Source: Hepsetus odoe (Eukaryota; Chordata; Actinopteri; Characiformes; Hepsetidae). From it: a DNA stretch of 64,000 nt. The stretch covers positions 5,338,265 through 5,402,264 of the forward strand of contig CM029386.1 of the NCBI GenBank assembly GCA_017165825.1, in the 5' to 3' direction. Shown piece after piece: positions 1-11,992 of this stretch (the first letter of the stretch is position 1; each line of letters begins with the position of its first letter). The notes below the pieces were generated by a model that was not told the DNA's origin, did not search any database, and worked only from the letters and a program-made list of their open reading frames with translations. Position numbers and translations under genes: made by a program.

Positions 1-3000
1 AACATTTCTTCATCTTCATGTTAATGTGCTGAAGAGACTACAACTCGGGAAACATCTGCTTGCTGACATTGCTTCTAAGTTTCTTACACTGAACTCTGCA
101 TGGCCTCCCGACCTCTTAAGCTATTGCCTTGGTGGTCTCACACCTGCCTAATTTTATATTCCACTTTTTCAAAACGTTCCTCCTGAGAAATGACGATGTT
201 AGTCTTTTTTTCTTTAAGTGGTTCGATATCAGACTGTTACCATATGTGGATATGGATGGGGTTTTTAACCATTTACCCTCATTGTTCTGTCTTTGTGGAG
301 TGTACACCTGCTTTCCATATGAGCTATCTAAATGAGATACCAAGCACTGTCAGAACAGGGACGTCCCTCTACCTTCAAGAAGACTCATCTCTTCGGAGAG
401 CACCTCCATTCCTAACACCTTTAATAATCTAACGCAGCATTCACTGTTCTATGTACTGCACTTTCTATACTTATTGTTTAGAACTTAAAACTTTTTAAAA
501 TTGTATTAAAGGTTATTCACTTTAAGATGCTTTTAACATTATTTTAAATTATTGCACTCTAGTTTAAATGCTTGAAACGTTTCGTTGCTTTGGATCAAAG
601 TGTCTGATAAATGAGTAAAAGTAAATGTATATAATGTGGGTCATTTTTCTAATTCTAAATTTCACAAAAACATGTAATCTAACCCAGTCCTAATATCATT
701 GTGTGGGCAAACTGGAAGTGATTTCATGCTTCTAAAAGTCTGCGTATGCATGTGTCAGTTTTAAACAGTGAAACACGTTTGTTTGTGTTATCCCAAGAAG
801 AGTAGGACCACCTTGGCAAGTGTAATAGGGCACCAATGTTAATGCTTCCCAAAGTTTATTTAAACCTAACTGTACACCATTAATAAGAAAGCAAGAGAAA
901 GAGAGGCCTTGTTTTCTGCTCAGACAGACTGCTTTTTCATTTGTTTTCCTAATGTGGCAGCTCTGTCTCCAAAAGCCAATCTACTACAGATCTGTTTCTC
1001 ATCATGAGCCATTTACCCTCTTCAGATTAGCCCAGAGACAGCACTGTTATTTGGCCTGTTTTGCTTAAAGTACACTTCCATCTGTCTCTTTGAACTGAGT
1101 CAGTGACATTACAGCTTTTTCTTGACCTAAAAGTTCTTCTTCTGGAGAAAGGAGCAATGTCCTTTACATGAGTAAATGTTTAAAGGAAGTGCTAGCATTT
1201 TCGTGTAAGCCACTTTTCAAAAATAAGAGGAAATGCAAGGAACTCTGCAGAAAATTGCAGGGCTCCAAAACAAAACTCGAAAAAAACTCTCCATATGTTT
1301 TCAGTGATTTATATTTAATATTTTATGCTATATGTTATTGCAAACCTCCACCTTTTATATAAATTTCATAATGAACTGGTCCCATAGAAATAGTCCAAAT
1401 TTAAATTCTAATATTGAAAGTTATTAGCATTTCTATTGATTTATAGTTACCTTTCAGTGAGGTTTTCACAATAAACTTACTTTTTTCACATTTTGATTTT
1501 TTTATTATATATTTTTCATAATTTGAACAGGGATGGATTTGACATCGTTGGTGATTGAACTCATCTCCTGATGACAGAACTAGCTAACAAAAACATAGCA
1601 GCGTAGCAGCCACTGAAGCTTAAAATTTGGCCTGAAGTTTTGGTGAGCAATAACCATCTATTACTTGTTGGCTACATTAGATGTTCAAAATCTACACATG
1701 CAAACATGTTTTGGCTGATTGTCAATGAGATGTGTATTATTTGATCTTTATAGAAAAAAATTGGAAATTGAGGAGCTGTCCCTGAAGAAAGTCAGTCAAT
1801 AACACAAAACAAGGTCAGTTGATCTGAACACAGTGGTTGATGCAGGGTAAAACAAATCAGCTTCACTTTTTTATTGCATAATAGAGTGTACTGTAAATCC
1901 AGGAGAGGTTCTCTAGTAAATGTGCTTGATCTCAGAATGTAAAAAGTTAGTCTTTGCCAGCACTTAAAGGCAAAGGATAGCACAAAAGGCATAATTATCT
2001 TTAAACTGCATCGCAGCAGTGCTGTTATTTATTACATTCTACTGTTTCTCTGGCAGTGGCTGACTTTGCGGGTGGTGCCTTTATTGTCAGATCGCTTTTA
2101 GCCTGACGATGAGTCATTGGTCTGTTTAAATTCACATGTTACTCTTGGCCAACCAAATAAAATGAAAAGCAGGTGCAAGTGTGTGAAACAGCTTGAAATA
2201 AGGTCATAATTGTTGACAAAAATACATTTCAAGATGCTGAGTTTAGGACTAGCAGCTTACCAGCTAACCCACCCCCTTCGAATCACCCATGTAGGAACAG
2301 TTTAACAGTCCAAAAAAAGAACCAAACAGACTTCAAGACGGCTGCTATGACTGTTCACATCTATCGGAGATTTTTATGTTATGGAGCTTCCATGACGTAA
2401 TGTAGCTCACTTTAGGAACCAAACATGTCTTGGCTGGTTGACTACATGCGGGACAAGAGGGCGGAGCTGTAAATTAGATTTTTTTTCATAAATCCAACCC
2501 TTTAACTCTAGGCTTGGGGATGCAGTTGCGCATGCTGACACGTATACACTCACACACATACCAGATGGATAACTGGGCAGAAACAGACAAACAACCCCTG
2601 ACACGAGCCTCAGGACAAGACCAGTTAGTCCCTCGACCAGTCACACTTCCCGCCGACCCAAATCTCCCAAGGCTACTGGCTGAGGATGTGACGACAGACA
2701 GGCAGGTGACATGACAGTCTCTTCATGAAAGGCCAGCTGGTCATGTGTGAATGACACCAATACTGTGACACATGAGAGACTAAGAGCATCAGCGACTTCC
2801 AAAAAGAAAAATATCAAAAATAAACTGAAAGGCAGCAGAAATTAGCCACCTAGATCTTACTGCCCATGAAAACATTTTTCCACATTTTTGAATAACTATG
2901 AAAAGCCATTTAAAGGGATCATATGATTGCCAAACGTAGCTGTTTTGACACTACTGTTTTCAACTTCTCCTTTCAGACTTCTTCTTCCATTAGGGACTGC

Positions 3001-3836
3001 CACAGTAAATCCGTTTTCATTTCTTCCTGTCCTCTACCTTTTACTCTTTTACACCGACTGCCTACATGTCCTCTTGCACCACACCCATGAAGCTGATCCT
3101 CTTTGACCTTCTTCAGTTTAGTTCCGCCCAGTCACGATGAAGTTTTAAGGATGGTTTAAGTCCTGATTGCCTTTTCAGTCACTTGCGATACAGAGCAGCC
3201 AGTCAGAATAGACATCATTAAAGGTACACAAACAAAAACAACCTATTATGGTGGGTAAAACCTTACAAACGGCATAAGAGGATCTTGTTGTGAAGAATGG
3301 CAAATAAATAGCAAGAAATAAAATTATGCAAAGCAACCAATACAGCAGTCTGAACTTTTGACTGTCTTCATATGCTGAGACATCATGAAGTTGAAAACGC
3401 AGAATTCCAGTGAGACAAACTGCTTGGGTCCCCAGGCATGAGCTGAATGTGGAGAATGAGCATGGATTCCTGTAAGCATTTAATGAAATGTTGCCTACTG
3501 TAAAGCCCTCTCATGTCAGAGTTGTCTTAAAAATGGTCCTCAGCAAAGTATTTTTGGCGTGCCGCAGCGCCACTGTGTTATTAGGAAAACCATCTGTGCC
3601 TGTGTTTAGTGGAGCATATTGAAGGGCAGCCTCTGGGCTGGGCTTGGGTGGGTTCTCTTCTGTGGTCTGGCCTTTGTAAGGCAGGACATTTCTGCATTGG
3701 CTTTTTATGTGGCGGGTGAACCAACTGAGAAATCCACCTTCAACTTTCTTCGCTTTCACCAGGATTTAGATCTCAGTTTTTTTCTCATCTTTAGGAAACT
3801 CTTTAGGAAACCAACAGTGGTCAGTCTGTGAGAGTG
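1..3836. other. upstream non-coding region
   Basis: This is AT-rich sequence with no exon-like conserved reading frame. The open frames are short and overlap on both strands without domain signatures. The gene upstream of NRP2 in mammals is PARD3B (known synteny), so 3' UTR or distal regulatory DNA is possible, but I see no sequence evidence for either. Confidence 0.5.
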
Positions 3837-3844
3837 CTCTAAAT

Positions 3845-4094
3845 CAGTGGTCCCCAACCACCGGGCCAGAGACCAGTACCGGTCCGTGGGTCATTTGGTA
3901 TTGGGCCACACAGGAATACTGATTAAAAATTACTTACGTGATACAGTACATCAAAAATTAAGCCCACAAGCTCACAAAAATGAATAAAAAACAAACATAT
4001 TTTGCACTTTGTTTTTAGCTGTTTCTATACTGATCCGTGAAAATATTGTTTTAAATGAAAGCGGTCCGTGGCGCAAAAGAGGTTGGGACCACTG
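3845..4094. mobile_element. non-autonomous hAT-type DNA transposon, 250 bp
   Basis: Terminal inverted repeats read CAGTGGTCCCCAACC at the left end and GGTTGGGACCACTG at the right. The element is flanked by a perfect 8-bp target duplication CTCTAAAT (3837-3844 and 4095-4102). An 8-bp duplication plus CAGTGGT-type termini is the hallmark of hAT elements. There is no transposase inside, so it would have been moved by an autonomous relative. The perfect duplication suggests the copy is not ancient. Confidence 0.9.
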
Positions 4095-4840
4095 CTCTAA
4101 ATAACCCCTGTTGGCACCTTTATTTTGAAAAGGGACAGTATGTTCCAAATGAAAGTGTGACCATCACTATGACTGTTGCCTTCTCACCTCCTACAGTGCT
4201 GGACCAACAAACCCCCTAGCAGAGATGTTGATGTGTGTTAAAGGGGAGGAACTCCTGACATGTTGCGATTGCTTTGGGGCAGATCTTTAAGGATGAGATG
4301 TTTCAGCCATCAAGTGTAGAAGAAAGCCTAACAATCACTTCTAACCTTGGATGTCCTTTGGGGCCTGATTTGGGAGAAATTATTCTTGTTTAGGGGATGC
4401 TATCCCTTCAGGATACTTGGCAAAAAACATATTGCTCAAATGTGTTCAATTAACATGTACAAACTAACATTTACCACATCTTTGAAACACCTACTGTGCC
4501 TGCACAAGGCTTTGAGTGTTTCATTAACACCTACAGTGTGTGCGCCCATTGTTTTTCATTCAATTATTCATTATTCAACCACTTATCCTGAGCAGGGTGT
4601 TCAGCTGCTTCATGATTGGAAAGTTGTGGGATCGAGTCCTCAAGGTACCCTTGAGCGTGGAGACTAATTTCAGGACGAAACTGATTGCTTCTGCAGACTG
4701 TAGAAAAGATCCACCTTTACATCCTACAGCCTCATCTGCTCAGATCCCCCCTGTAGGTTCAAGGAGGAACAACCACCTTACGACCTGAATGTAAAATGAC
4801 CACAGGCGTGAAGTCACCTCTGATGTGTAGGTGTTTAGAC
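4095..4840. other. non-coding spacer with degenerate SINE fragment
   Basis: This is mostly unique-looking sequence. Around 4610-4655 there is a B-box-like GGGATCGAGTCC followed by AAGGTACCCTTGAGC. The second motif is also found in the SINEs at 44609 and 57884, so a decayed SINE is likely here. No gene is seen. Confidence 0.4.
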
Positions 4841-6648
4841 AGAGAGAATTAGAGAGACAAATAGACAGACAGGTGAATGGAGTTGAGAGATGAATTAGAT
4901 AGACTCTCAGACTGAGAGAGCGAGACAGAATGAGAGAAAGCAAAAGAGACAAAGAGCAAGAGACAGAGAAAGAGACAGCGAGTGTGAGTGACAGAGAGTG
5001 AGACAGAGACTGAGAGAGAAAGAGAAAGCAAGAGACAGAGAGTGAGAGACAGAGAGAGCGAGAGAGAGAGAGCGTGAGACAGAGAGAGAAAAGACAAGAA
5101 GGTAGAGACAGACTGAGAAAGACAGGGAGTGAGAGAGAGTGAGTGAGAGACAGAGAGAGAGTGAGTGAGAGACAGAGAGTGAGAGACAGACTGAGAGAGA
5201 CAGAGAGTGAGAGAGAGTGAGTGAGAGAGACAGAGAGAGTGAAAGAGACAAGAGAGATAGTGAGTGAAAGAGAGACAGAGTGAAGAGAGACTGAAGAGAA
5301 GACAGAGAGACAGAGAGAGTGAGAGAGACAAGAAGAGAGATAGTGAGTGAGAACACACAGAGTGAGAGAGAGACTGAGAGAGAGACAGACACAGAGAGAG
5401 AGACTGAGAGAGAGACAGACACAGAGAGAGAGAGAGACAGAGAGAATGAGAGAGAGAGACAGAGAGATGAGTAGGTAGAGAAAGAGGACAGAGTGAGAGA
5501 GAGACAGAGAAGAGAGAGAGAGAGACAGAGCGAGACTGAGGAGAAAGAAGTGAGACAGAGGAGCAGAGAGACAGAGAGAAGCAGTGGGAGAGACTGAGAG
5601 AGAGAGACAGAGAGAGTGAGAAGTGAGAGAGACAGAGTGAGAAGAGAGAGACAGAGAGAGAGAGAGACAGAGAGTAGGGAGAGAGAGACAGAGAGAGACA
5701 GAGAGTGAGAAAGAGACAGAGAGAGAGACAGAGAGAGAGACAGAGAGAGAGAGAGACAGAGAGAAAGAGAGACAGAAGGTGAGAGACAGAAGGCAAGAGA
5801 CAGAGGGGAGTAGAGACAGAGAGAAAAGACAGAGAGAAAAGACAGAAGAGTGAGAGACAGACTAGAAAGACAGGAGTGAGAGAGAGTGTGTGTGAGAGAG
5901 AGAGAGAGACAGAGAGTGAGTGAGAAAGTGAGTGAGTGAGTGAGAGAGTGAGTAGAGAGACAGAGAGTGAGAGAAGACAGAGAGATAGTGAGTAGAAAGA
6001 GACAGAGTGAAGACTGAGAGAGAGACAGAGAGAGACAGAGAGAGTGAGAGAGACAAGAGAGATAGTGAGTGAGAGAGAAGAGACAGAGTGAGAAGGGCTG
6101 AGAGAGAGAGACAGAGAGAGAGACAGAGAGAGTGAGAGAGACAAGAGAGATAGTGAGTGAGAAAGAGAGAGTGAGAGAGACTGAGAGAGACAGACACAGA
6201 GAGAGAGACTGAGAGACAGACACAGGGAGAGACAGAGAGGTGAGAGAGACAGGGGGTAGTGGTGAGAAAGAGACAGGTAAAGGAGAGAGACAGAGAGAGA
6301 GAGGGCAAACGAGACTGACAGAAAGAGTGAGACAGAGAAAGTGAGAGAGACAGAGAAGACAGTGGGAGAGACTGAGAGAGAGAGGGCAGAGAGAGAGAGA
6401 GTGAGAGAGACAGAGTGAGAAGGAGAGAGGAGAGAGAGAGAGACAGTGAGAGAGAGACAGAGAGAGAAAGTAGAGAAAGAGACAGAGAGAGAAATAGAGA
6501 GGAGAGAGAGAGAGAGACAGAGAGTGAGAGAAAGAGACAGAGAGAGAGACAGAGAGAGAGGGGGCAGAGAAAGAGAGAACGAAGAGGCAGAGAGAGACAG
6601 AGAGAGAGACAGAGAAGACAGAGATGAAGACAGAGAGAGAGAGAGTGT

Positions 6649-6687
<39 letters not shown>

Positions 6688-6830
6688 GCAGAGAGAGCGA
6701 GAGAGAGAGAGACAAAGAGACAGACAGAGAGAGAGAGACAGAGAGAGAGGACAGAGAGAGAGAGAAAGAGAAGGAGAGAGAGTGAGAAGAGAATAGAGTG
6801 AGACAGAGAGAGAACAGAGAGACAGAGTGA

Positions 6831-6861
<31 letters not shown>

Positions 6862-7056
6862 GAGACAGAGACAGAGAAGACAGAGAGTGAGGGGGCAGAG
6901 AGAGACAGAGAGAAGAGAGAGACAGAGAGAGACAGAGAGTGAGAGAGGGCAGAGTGAGTGAGAGAGAGAGAGAGAGAGAGACAGAGAGAGAGAGAGGGCA
7001 AGTGAGACAGAGAGAGAGAGAGACAGAGAGAGAGACAGAGAGTGAGAGAGAGAGAC

Positions 7057-7100
<44 letters not shown>

Positions 7101-7143
7101 AGACAGAGAAGACAGAGAGAGACAGAGAGAGTGAGAGAGAGAC

Positions 7144-7190
<47 letters not shown>

Positions 7191-7213
7191 GAGACAGAGA
7201 GACAGAGAGAGAG
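4841..7213. repeat. giant GA-rich (GAGA/GACAGAGA) tract, about 2.4 kb
   Basis: About 2.3 kb consists almost entirely of (GA)n with regular GACAGAGA and GTGAGA interruptions, so the + strand is nearly all purine. Local higher-order repetition is visible: a block containing AGAGATAGTGAGTGA recurs near 5245, 5335, 6055 and 6145. Long open frames on both strands (Ser/Leu-rich on minus, Arg/Glu-rich on plus) come from the absence of stops in this repeat and are not genes. The tract ends right at the CpG-rich candidate promoter. Frequent one-base irregularities (AGAAG in place of AGAG) may be real or may be sequencing indels. Confidence 0.97.
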
Positions 7214-7595
7214 GGTACACACATCTCTAATCAGGGGAGGGCCGGGCCGGCGAGGTGTAAGGCGATAGCCGCGCACCTCCGGTACGCACACACACACACG
7301 CGTCTGCCAGCGCGAGCGAGGAGTGCTTGAGCCACCAGAGAGGGTGTGTGTGAGTGTGTGTGTCGGCTCGTGGAGACCACGTTGGGAATCCTGAGCTGGG
7401 CGGACGTGAAGGAGAGCGCTGCTGGAGGACGTACTGCGGGGTTGCCAGGTCGCCCCGGCTGACTGGCCGCCCCTCCAGCGCGCCCTGAGCGGCTAGCAGC
7501 AGCGCCTTCTCGCTAACTGACCGGGGGAGGGGGAGGACCACCCCAAGGTGCGCCGGCAGCCGCTTCTCTCTCTCGGTCCTCACCAGTGCCAAGAC
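7214..7595 (+). promoter_or_regulatory. nrp2: CpG-rich candidate nrp2 promoter / 5' UTR
   Basis: This is an abrupt change from the purine tract to GC- and CpG-rich sequence, unlike the rest of the AT-rich window. It contains GGGCCGGGCCGG near 7239, a short (AC) run near 7285 and GC-box-like GGGGGAGGGGGAGG near 7523. No ATG occurs before 7596 on the + strand, which suits a 5' UTR. It lies upstream of a strong donor at 7659. No TATA box is evident. The inference rests on composition and position; the transcription start is not determinable from sequence. Confidence 0.55.
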
Positions 7596-7658
7596 ATGGA
7601 TGCGTTCGTCCTTCACCAGCTCGCTCGTCGTGTTACGTGCTGAAAGCGAGCGCACAAG
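7596..7658 (+). other. nrp2: candidate first exon end (signal-peptide exon, frame unresolved)
   Basis: The stretch ends in CACAAG|GTAAGC, a strong donor. Exon 2 needs a phase-1 partner, and the frame that supplies it here reads ...VLKASAQ then G, giving ASA-QGEKCGG across the junction, a plausible signal-peptidase site. That frame has no ATG after the stop at 7514. The two ATGs present (7596 and 7600) are in the other frames. From 7596 the frame starts MDAF (human NRP2 starts MDMF, from memory) but stops at TGA 7641. From 7600 it gives a hydrophobic start (FTSSLVVL) that would hit a stop after splicing. Either one base is wrong or different in this sequence, or this is an untranslated exon and the signal exon lies elsewhere. 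Confidence 0.4.
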
Positions 7659-8573
7659 GTAAGCGCGTGTTTCCTCGCCGCTCGTCAACTTTGCGTCGAC
7701 ATTTCCCCACAGTGTCTTCGCGGAAGAGCCGCTCTGAGGGGAAATATTCAACCTGCCGATACCAAAATAAATAAAAGATTAAAGAAACATACCTCCGTTA
7801 CGACACGTGGATCGCTCTTCCGAAATGTGGACGCTTTTGCCAGACTTTGGCTCGGAAAACGAGCTTTTTGGGTTGTTCTGTATCAAAATCGGAAGAGCGG
7901 CTCAGTCCTGAGAGCGGTTAGGAGCCTTACCGTTTGAACTTTTTAAATCGTCCGAACGTTCGAAAAATAACGGTTTTTGGGAGAACAAGGTGCGCGGGTG
8001 TTTTTTTTTTTTTTGTTCTTTTTAGGTAACGGTGAGAAATAGCCAAACAAATCATACTCAGGTTGGAACACGGTCGGATTCTCACGCAGGAGTGAAGGAT
8101 AAATAAATAAATGGACAACTTTTTCAGCTTTTTGACTGGCGTCTTTAGAGAAAGGCCGAAGGGGAGCTGATGTGAGTCCAGACAAATCGAACTGAAATTT
8201 CAGAGTTAGTGGAGATATGAGCAGCCACTGGACTTGGGCTGGAACTAGGATTTCAGTGTAGCATCTGCCACTGTAACTACTACTAATAATAACAATAATC
8301 ATTATTATCACGACCCTGACTGTACCACCAGCGCCAACATCAACAGCAATAGGAGCCACCACCAGAGCAGCTCAGAAAAACAATGAAGTCTCAATAATCG
8401 TCATCGTGACTGGATGAAATATTGAGAACTTGCTCAGACCTTAAAGCTGAGGCGGTAATCCCTCATGGAGAGGCACTTAGGCAGATGCTTAAATAATAAA
8501 ACGTCTTCACTGACCTTGTTCAAACTACTGCTTGTCCTCCACAAGCATTGATTTTAATAAAGACGCTTTGGGT

Positions 8574-8575
8574 GG

Positions 8576-8615
<40 letters not shown>

Positions 8616-8820
8616 GCAGAGAGAAAGAGAGAGAGAAAGAGAGAGAAGAGAGAGAGAGAGAGACAGAGAGAACAGAGAGAGAGAGAGACAGAGAGAGAGA
8701 GGGCAGAGAGAGAGAGAGCGAGAGAGACAAGAGTGAGAGAGAAGAGAGAAAAAGAGAGAAAGAGTGCAAAGAGAGCCAGTGAGAGAGAACAGAGAGAAGC
8801 GAAGAGAGAGACAGAGAGAG

Positions 8821-8867
<47 letters not shown>

Positions 8868-8929
8868 TATGAGAGTGAGAGAGAGAGTCTGAGAGAGAGT
8901 GAGAGATAGAGTGAGAGAGAGAGTGAGAG
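8574..8929. repeat. second GA-rich array
   Basis: About 355 bp of (GA)n with GACAGAGA and GAGAGTGA variants, the same composition as the big tract 1.4 kb upstream. Together the two flank the CpG-rich candidate promoter. Open frames in it are repeat artefacts. Confidence 0.95.
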
Positions 8930-10763
8930 ACCCGTCTCTAGGTCTATCTTCTCCCTCTTTGCTTAAGTAGCTTCTATTTAACAGCAATTGGAAAAGCGAA
9001 TAAGTGCATCGATATTTCTAAACCTAATTTACACTTATAAATAAGTAAAATAAACAAGGCTGAAAAAAGGAGCGCCCTGTACATGTAAATAATCACAAGT
9101 TTACAGTGTAACAGTGTAACTGCCCAAAAACTAGACGCTCAGGAGCTGACAGGTATTAGCAAGGTTGTTAATGGTCTGATAATCAAATTAAATTAAATCC
9201 ATAAATTAGTGTAGAATACTCGCAGGAGTTGAAATAAAGAGGTGTTGTTTAGGTGTGGAGGTAGCTATAGACCGGTATACTGTAAAAAGAGGTAAAAAAC
9301 ATAATAATGAAAATACCTCATGACAACATTTTCTTTTTCTTTCCTAGACACTAAAACCATCTGTTAAAAGTGAGTTTCCTTTGGCTGAACTGATAGCTTT
9401 GTGTGTTTGCTAGCCTGCTGCAGATTTAGGATGTTTTAGCTTGGCTCTGAGGTAAAAAGTAATTTTTTTTCAAGCCATAAAACAGCAGTAAAAGTGTCTC
9501 CCAAATTCATTGATAGCCAGTTTTCAGAGGCTCAGTCAGGTTCCTTAATAATCTCGTGCTTCTCTATAGAAACTGTTGAACATCACACGGTTGCAGGCTG
9601 TGGTCAACCATTAGACGTTTCCCTTCCTCAAAACGCCTACTAGAAACCTCTAGTCAGCTCGCGCCAGCCTTCAAGCCATCGTGTCATTTTTAGTCATGAG
9701 CGATGCGACAAAAATGACCTAAACGCCTTATCGCACTGTCACGACTTGTTAACGGCACCAGACGGAGCGTCTGGAGTCTTTTCTAATTTAACCTCATAGT
9801 TGTTCTGTCTCCCCAGCTCATCTGTCTTACAGTCCACCTGTCTCTTGCTTTAACGCTCAAGTCGCTGTGGCCAAGCTTTGTAGCCGCGTCCTCTTGTTCC
9901 CTACAGAGATTATGACTGTAATTTATGTCTTCATCTGGTCCACTGCTGATCAGTCAACAGCTCTGTTAGTTTTGAGTGTGGACCATGTTTCCATCAGCTC
10001 CATTTGGTTGTTTTATATGTTTCAAGAATAAGCTAATTTGGTCCTACCTTGGCTTTCTTTCTGCTGGCTGTTGGGACACTGATGATAAACTTATAGCTCT
10101 ATTAGGATGGCTGTTGAGTTGGCTGCCTCAAAACTTTCTTTTACTTTCACTACTCGGCCCGGAGTGATCGCAAATGTTGAAATGGCTAATATACTACATT
10201 TTTCATGTATTTGGGTTGTTTTCTCATTTATAACATGAGACCCACTTCTGACATCTGTTTGTTTTTACCATCTTCGGACCCTTTTTCCTTTAGTATTACT
10301 CAGGTCGTTTTTGTCAGTTTGTCTTTTTATGTATGCGAGCTCCACAGATTGCCTCTTTCAAATAGCCTAGCCTCCTTTATGAATTAAGTGTGAAAAGGCA
10401 GAGCTAAGCTGCTGTAGAGGGAATTGGTGGATTTAAGTAAATATACTGATTTTTGTAACTTCAACAGTGGATTCTTTTTTTCTGCTGTGCAGTTGCCACA
10501 GATTGACTTTTTGGAATTGGAAGCAAGTTTTGATCCTTTACAAACGCATTCTGTATTCAACTCTCAATTCCAAAAAGTTAGGTTTTCCATATTATGGGCC
10601 TTTTAAAGCTTGGAAAAGATTGGAAAAGGATTTAGAAAGATAAAAATGAGTGGACAGATTGAGCTATGAATGAGATGTCCATGCAAATGCCAGCAAAGAC
10701 AATGCTAGCAAAGACAGCCTTTTGAGAACAGTTAGACACATGTTCATGTTGGCACAAGCACGG

Positions 10764-10831
10764 ACACACACACACACACACACGCACACACACATGCACA
10801 CACACGCGCACACACACGCGCACACACACAC
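10764..10831. repeat. (CA)n microsatellite with CG interruptions
   Basis: An alternating CA run interrupted by GCAC and GCGC units. It is alternating purine-pyrimidine throughout and therefore capable of Z-DNA. Confidence 0.9.
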
Positions 10832-11992
10832 TCTCCAGCACCAAAATGGGAACAGAAATAGTCGGATATGCTCTTTGATCCTTCTCTTCCGAGCGCCTTC
10901 TTGCGGGCGTCAAGTGCTACCATGCCAAAAAAGCTGTGAAAACAAGGTCAGGCATTTGCATTTGGGGCCACAGGACAACACCCAGCTGGATCCCTGGCGA
11001 GGCGGCAGGCGCAGCGCACCCCCACAGTTACAACTCAGCAAATAAAAGAGAAGAAATGAAGAAGGCAAGTTTAATACAGAGAGAATAACTGAAACAATGG
11101 CTAGTTGAACAGGAGTCATTAAACTGCTAAAGTTAAACTGCTTGATTCTTTTAAAATCTTTTTTCTTTCTTCACATTTCTGCATGAATATGACCTCCTAA
11201 AAGTAGATCAGAGCCCAATTCAACAGATGAGACAAAAATATTATATTTGCTAATTTACTTAAAAGCGGAAAGCGATACGATATTATGCATCTGAGTATTA
11301 TGACAGGCTGCAGTTCCCCACAGGAAGTATTGGGGGTGATGTTTCATTGTGGCACATAAATAGTGCTTAGAGTTGGGATGACTGTCACTTTTGATAAAGA
11401 AATAAAAAAAAAAAAAAGTCAATTATTTATAAAAAAAAAACATGTATAATAGGAGCTTTGAAATATAAGCAGCTGCTACTCACAAATCAAAATATCTATG
11501 AGCAAGTTTGCTTTATAAAGTACGAGTAAATAAATAAATATCTCAAAAGAGAAGTTACCTGCTTGACCTGTTCTGACCAACTCTAGCCTATAGAAAGCCT
11601 ACAAAGTTGCACAAATGTGAATTATCCATGGCAGGCCTGTGGCAAATGCTTAGTACCTACATGATTTTCTTTGCTGCAAGTATTTGTTTAATACTTCTTT
11701 GGCAAGAGACTTTGAGTATAAAGTCTCAACAGCATTAAAGGAGGGTAGCAGCACATAGATTTATGCCAGGAGCCTGTCCTTTACATTCTGAATCCAAAGC
11801 GCAGGGGAAGAACCAATAATGGTGCATTTTTTCTGTGAAGCTCTTCACTGTGTGTACAGTTATCAGGCAAGTGAGTGTTTTGAGGATTAATTTTAATCTG
11901 GAACAAATCCAGTGCTATCAGTCAATCAAAAGTGTTAATTACCCTGAAACCTGAATGTTTTACAAAGGAAATGTGAACGTTCTTAGGGGATA

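Noticed and set aside
4849..7297. Very long open frames (up to about 796 codons) on the minus strand and shorter Arg/Glu frames on the plus strand in the GA tract
   Set aside because: They are Ser/Leu or Arg/Glu low-complexity translations of a (GA)n repeat, which rarely makes stop codons. Several frames are open at once and there is no domain.
8111..8171. Possible alternative signal-peptide exon (ATG at 8111, hydrophobic start MDNFFSFLTGVF, donor GTGAGT at 8172 in the right phase)
   Set aside because: An in-frame TGA at 8168-8170 lies just before the donor, so it cannot read into exon 2. Kept only as a reminder when mapping the true start.
8520..8987. Open frames in the second GA array
   Set aside because: Same repeat artefact as in the large tract.
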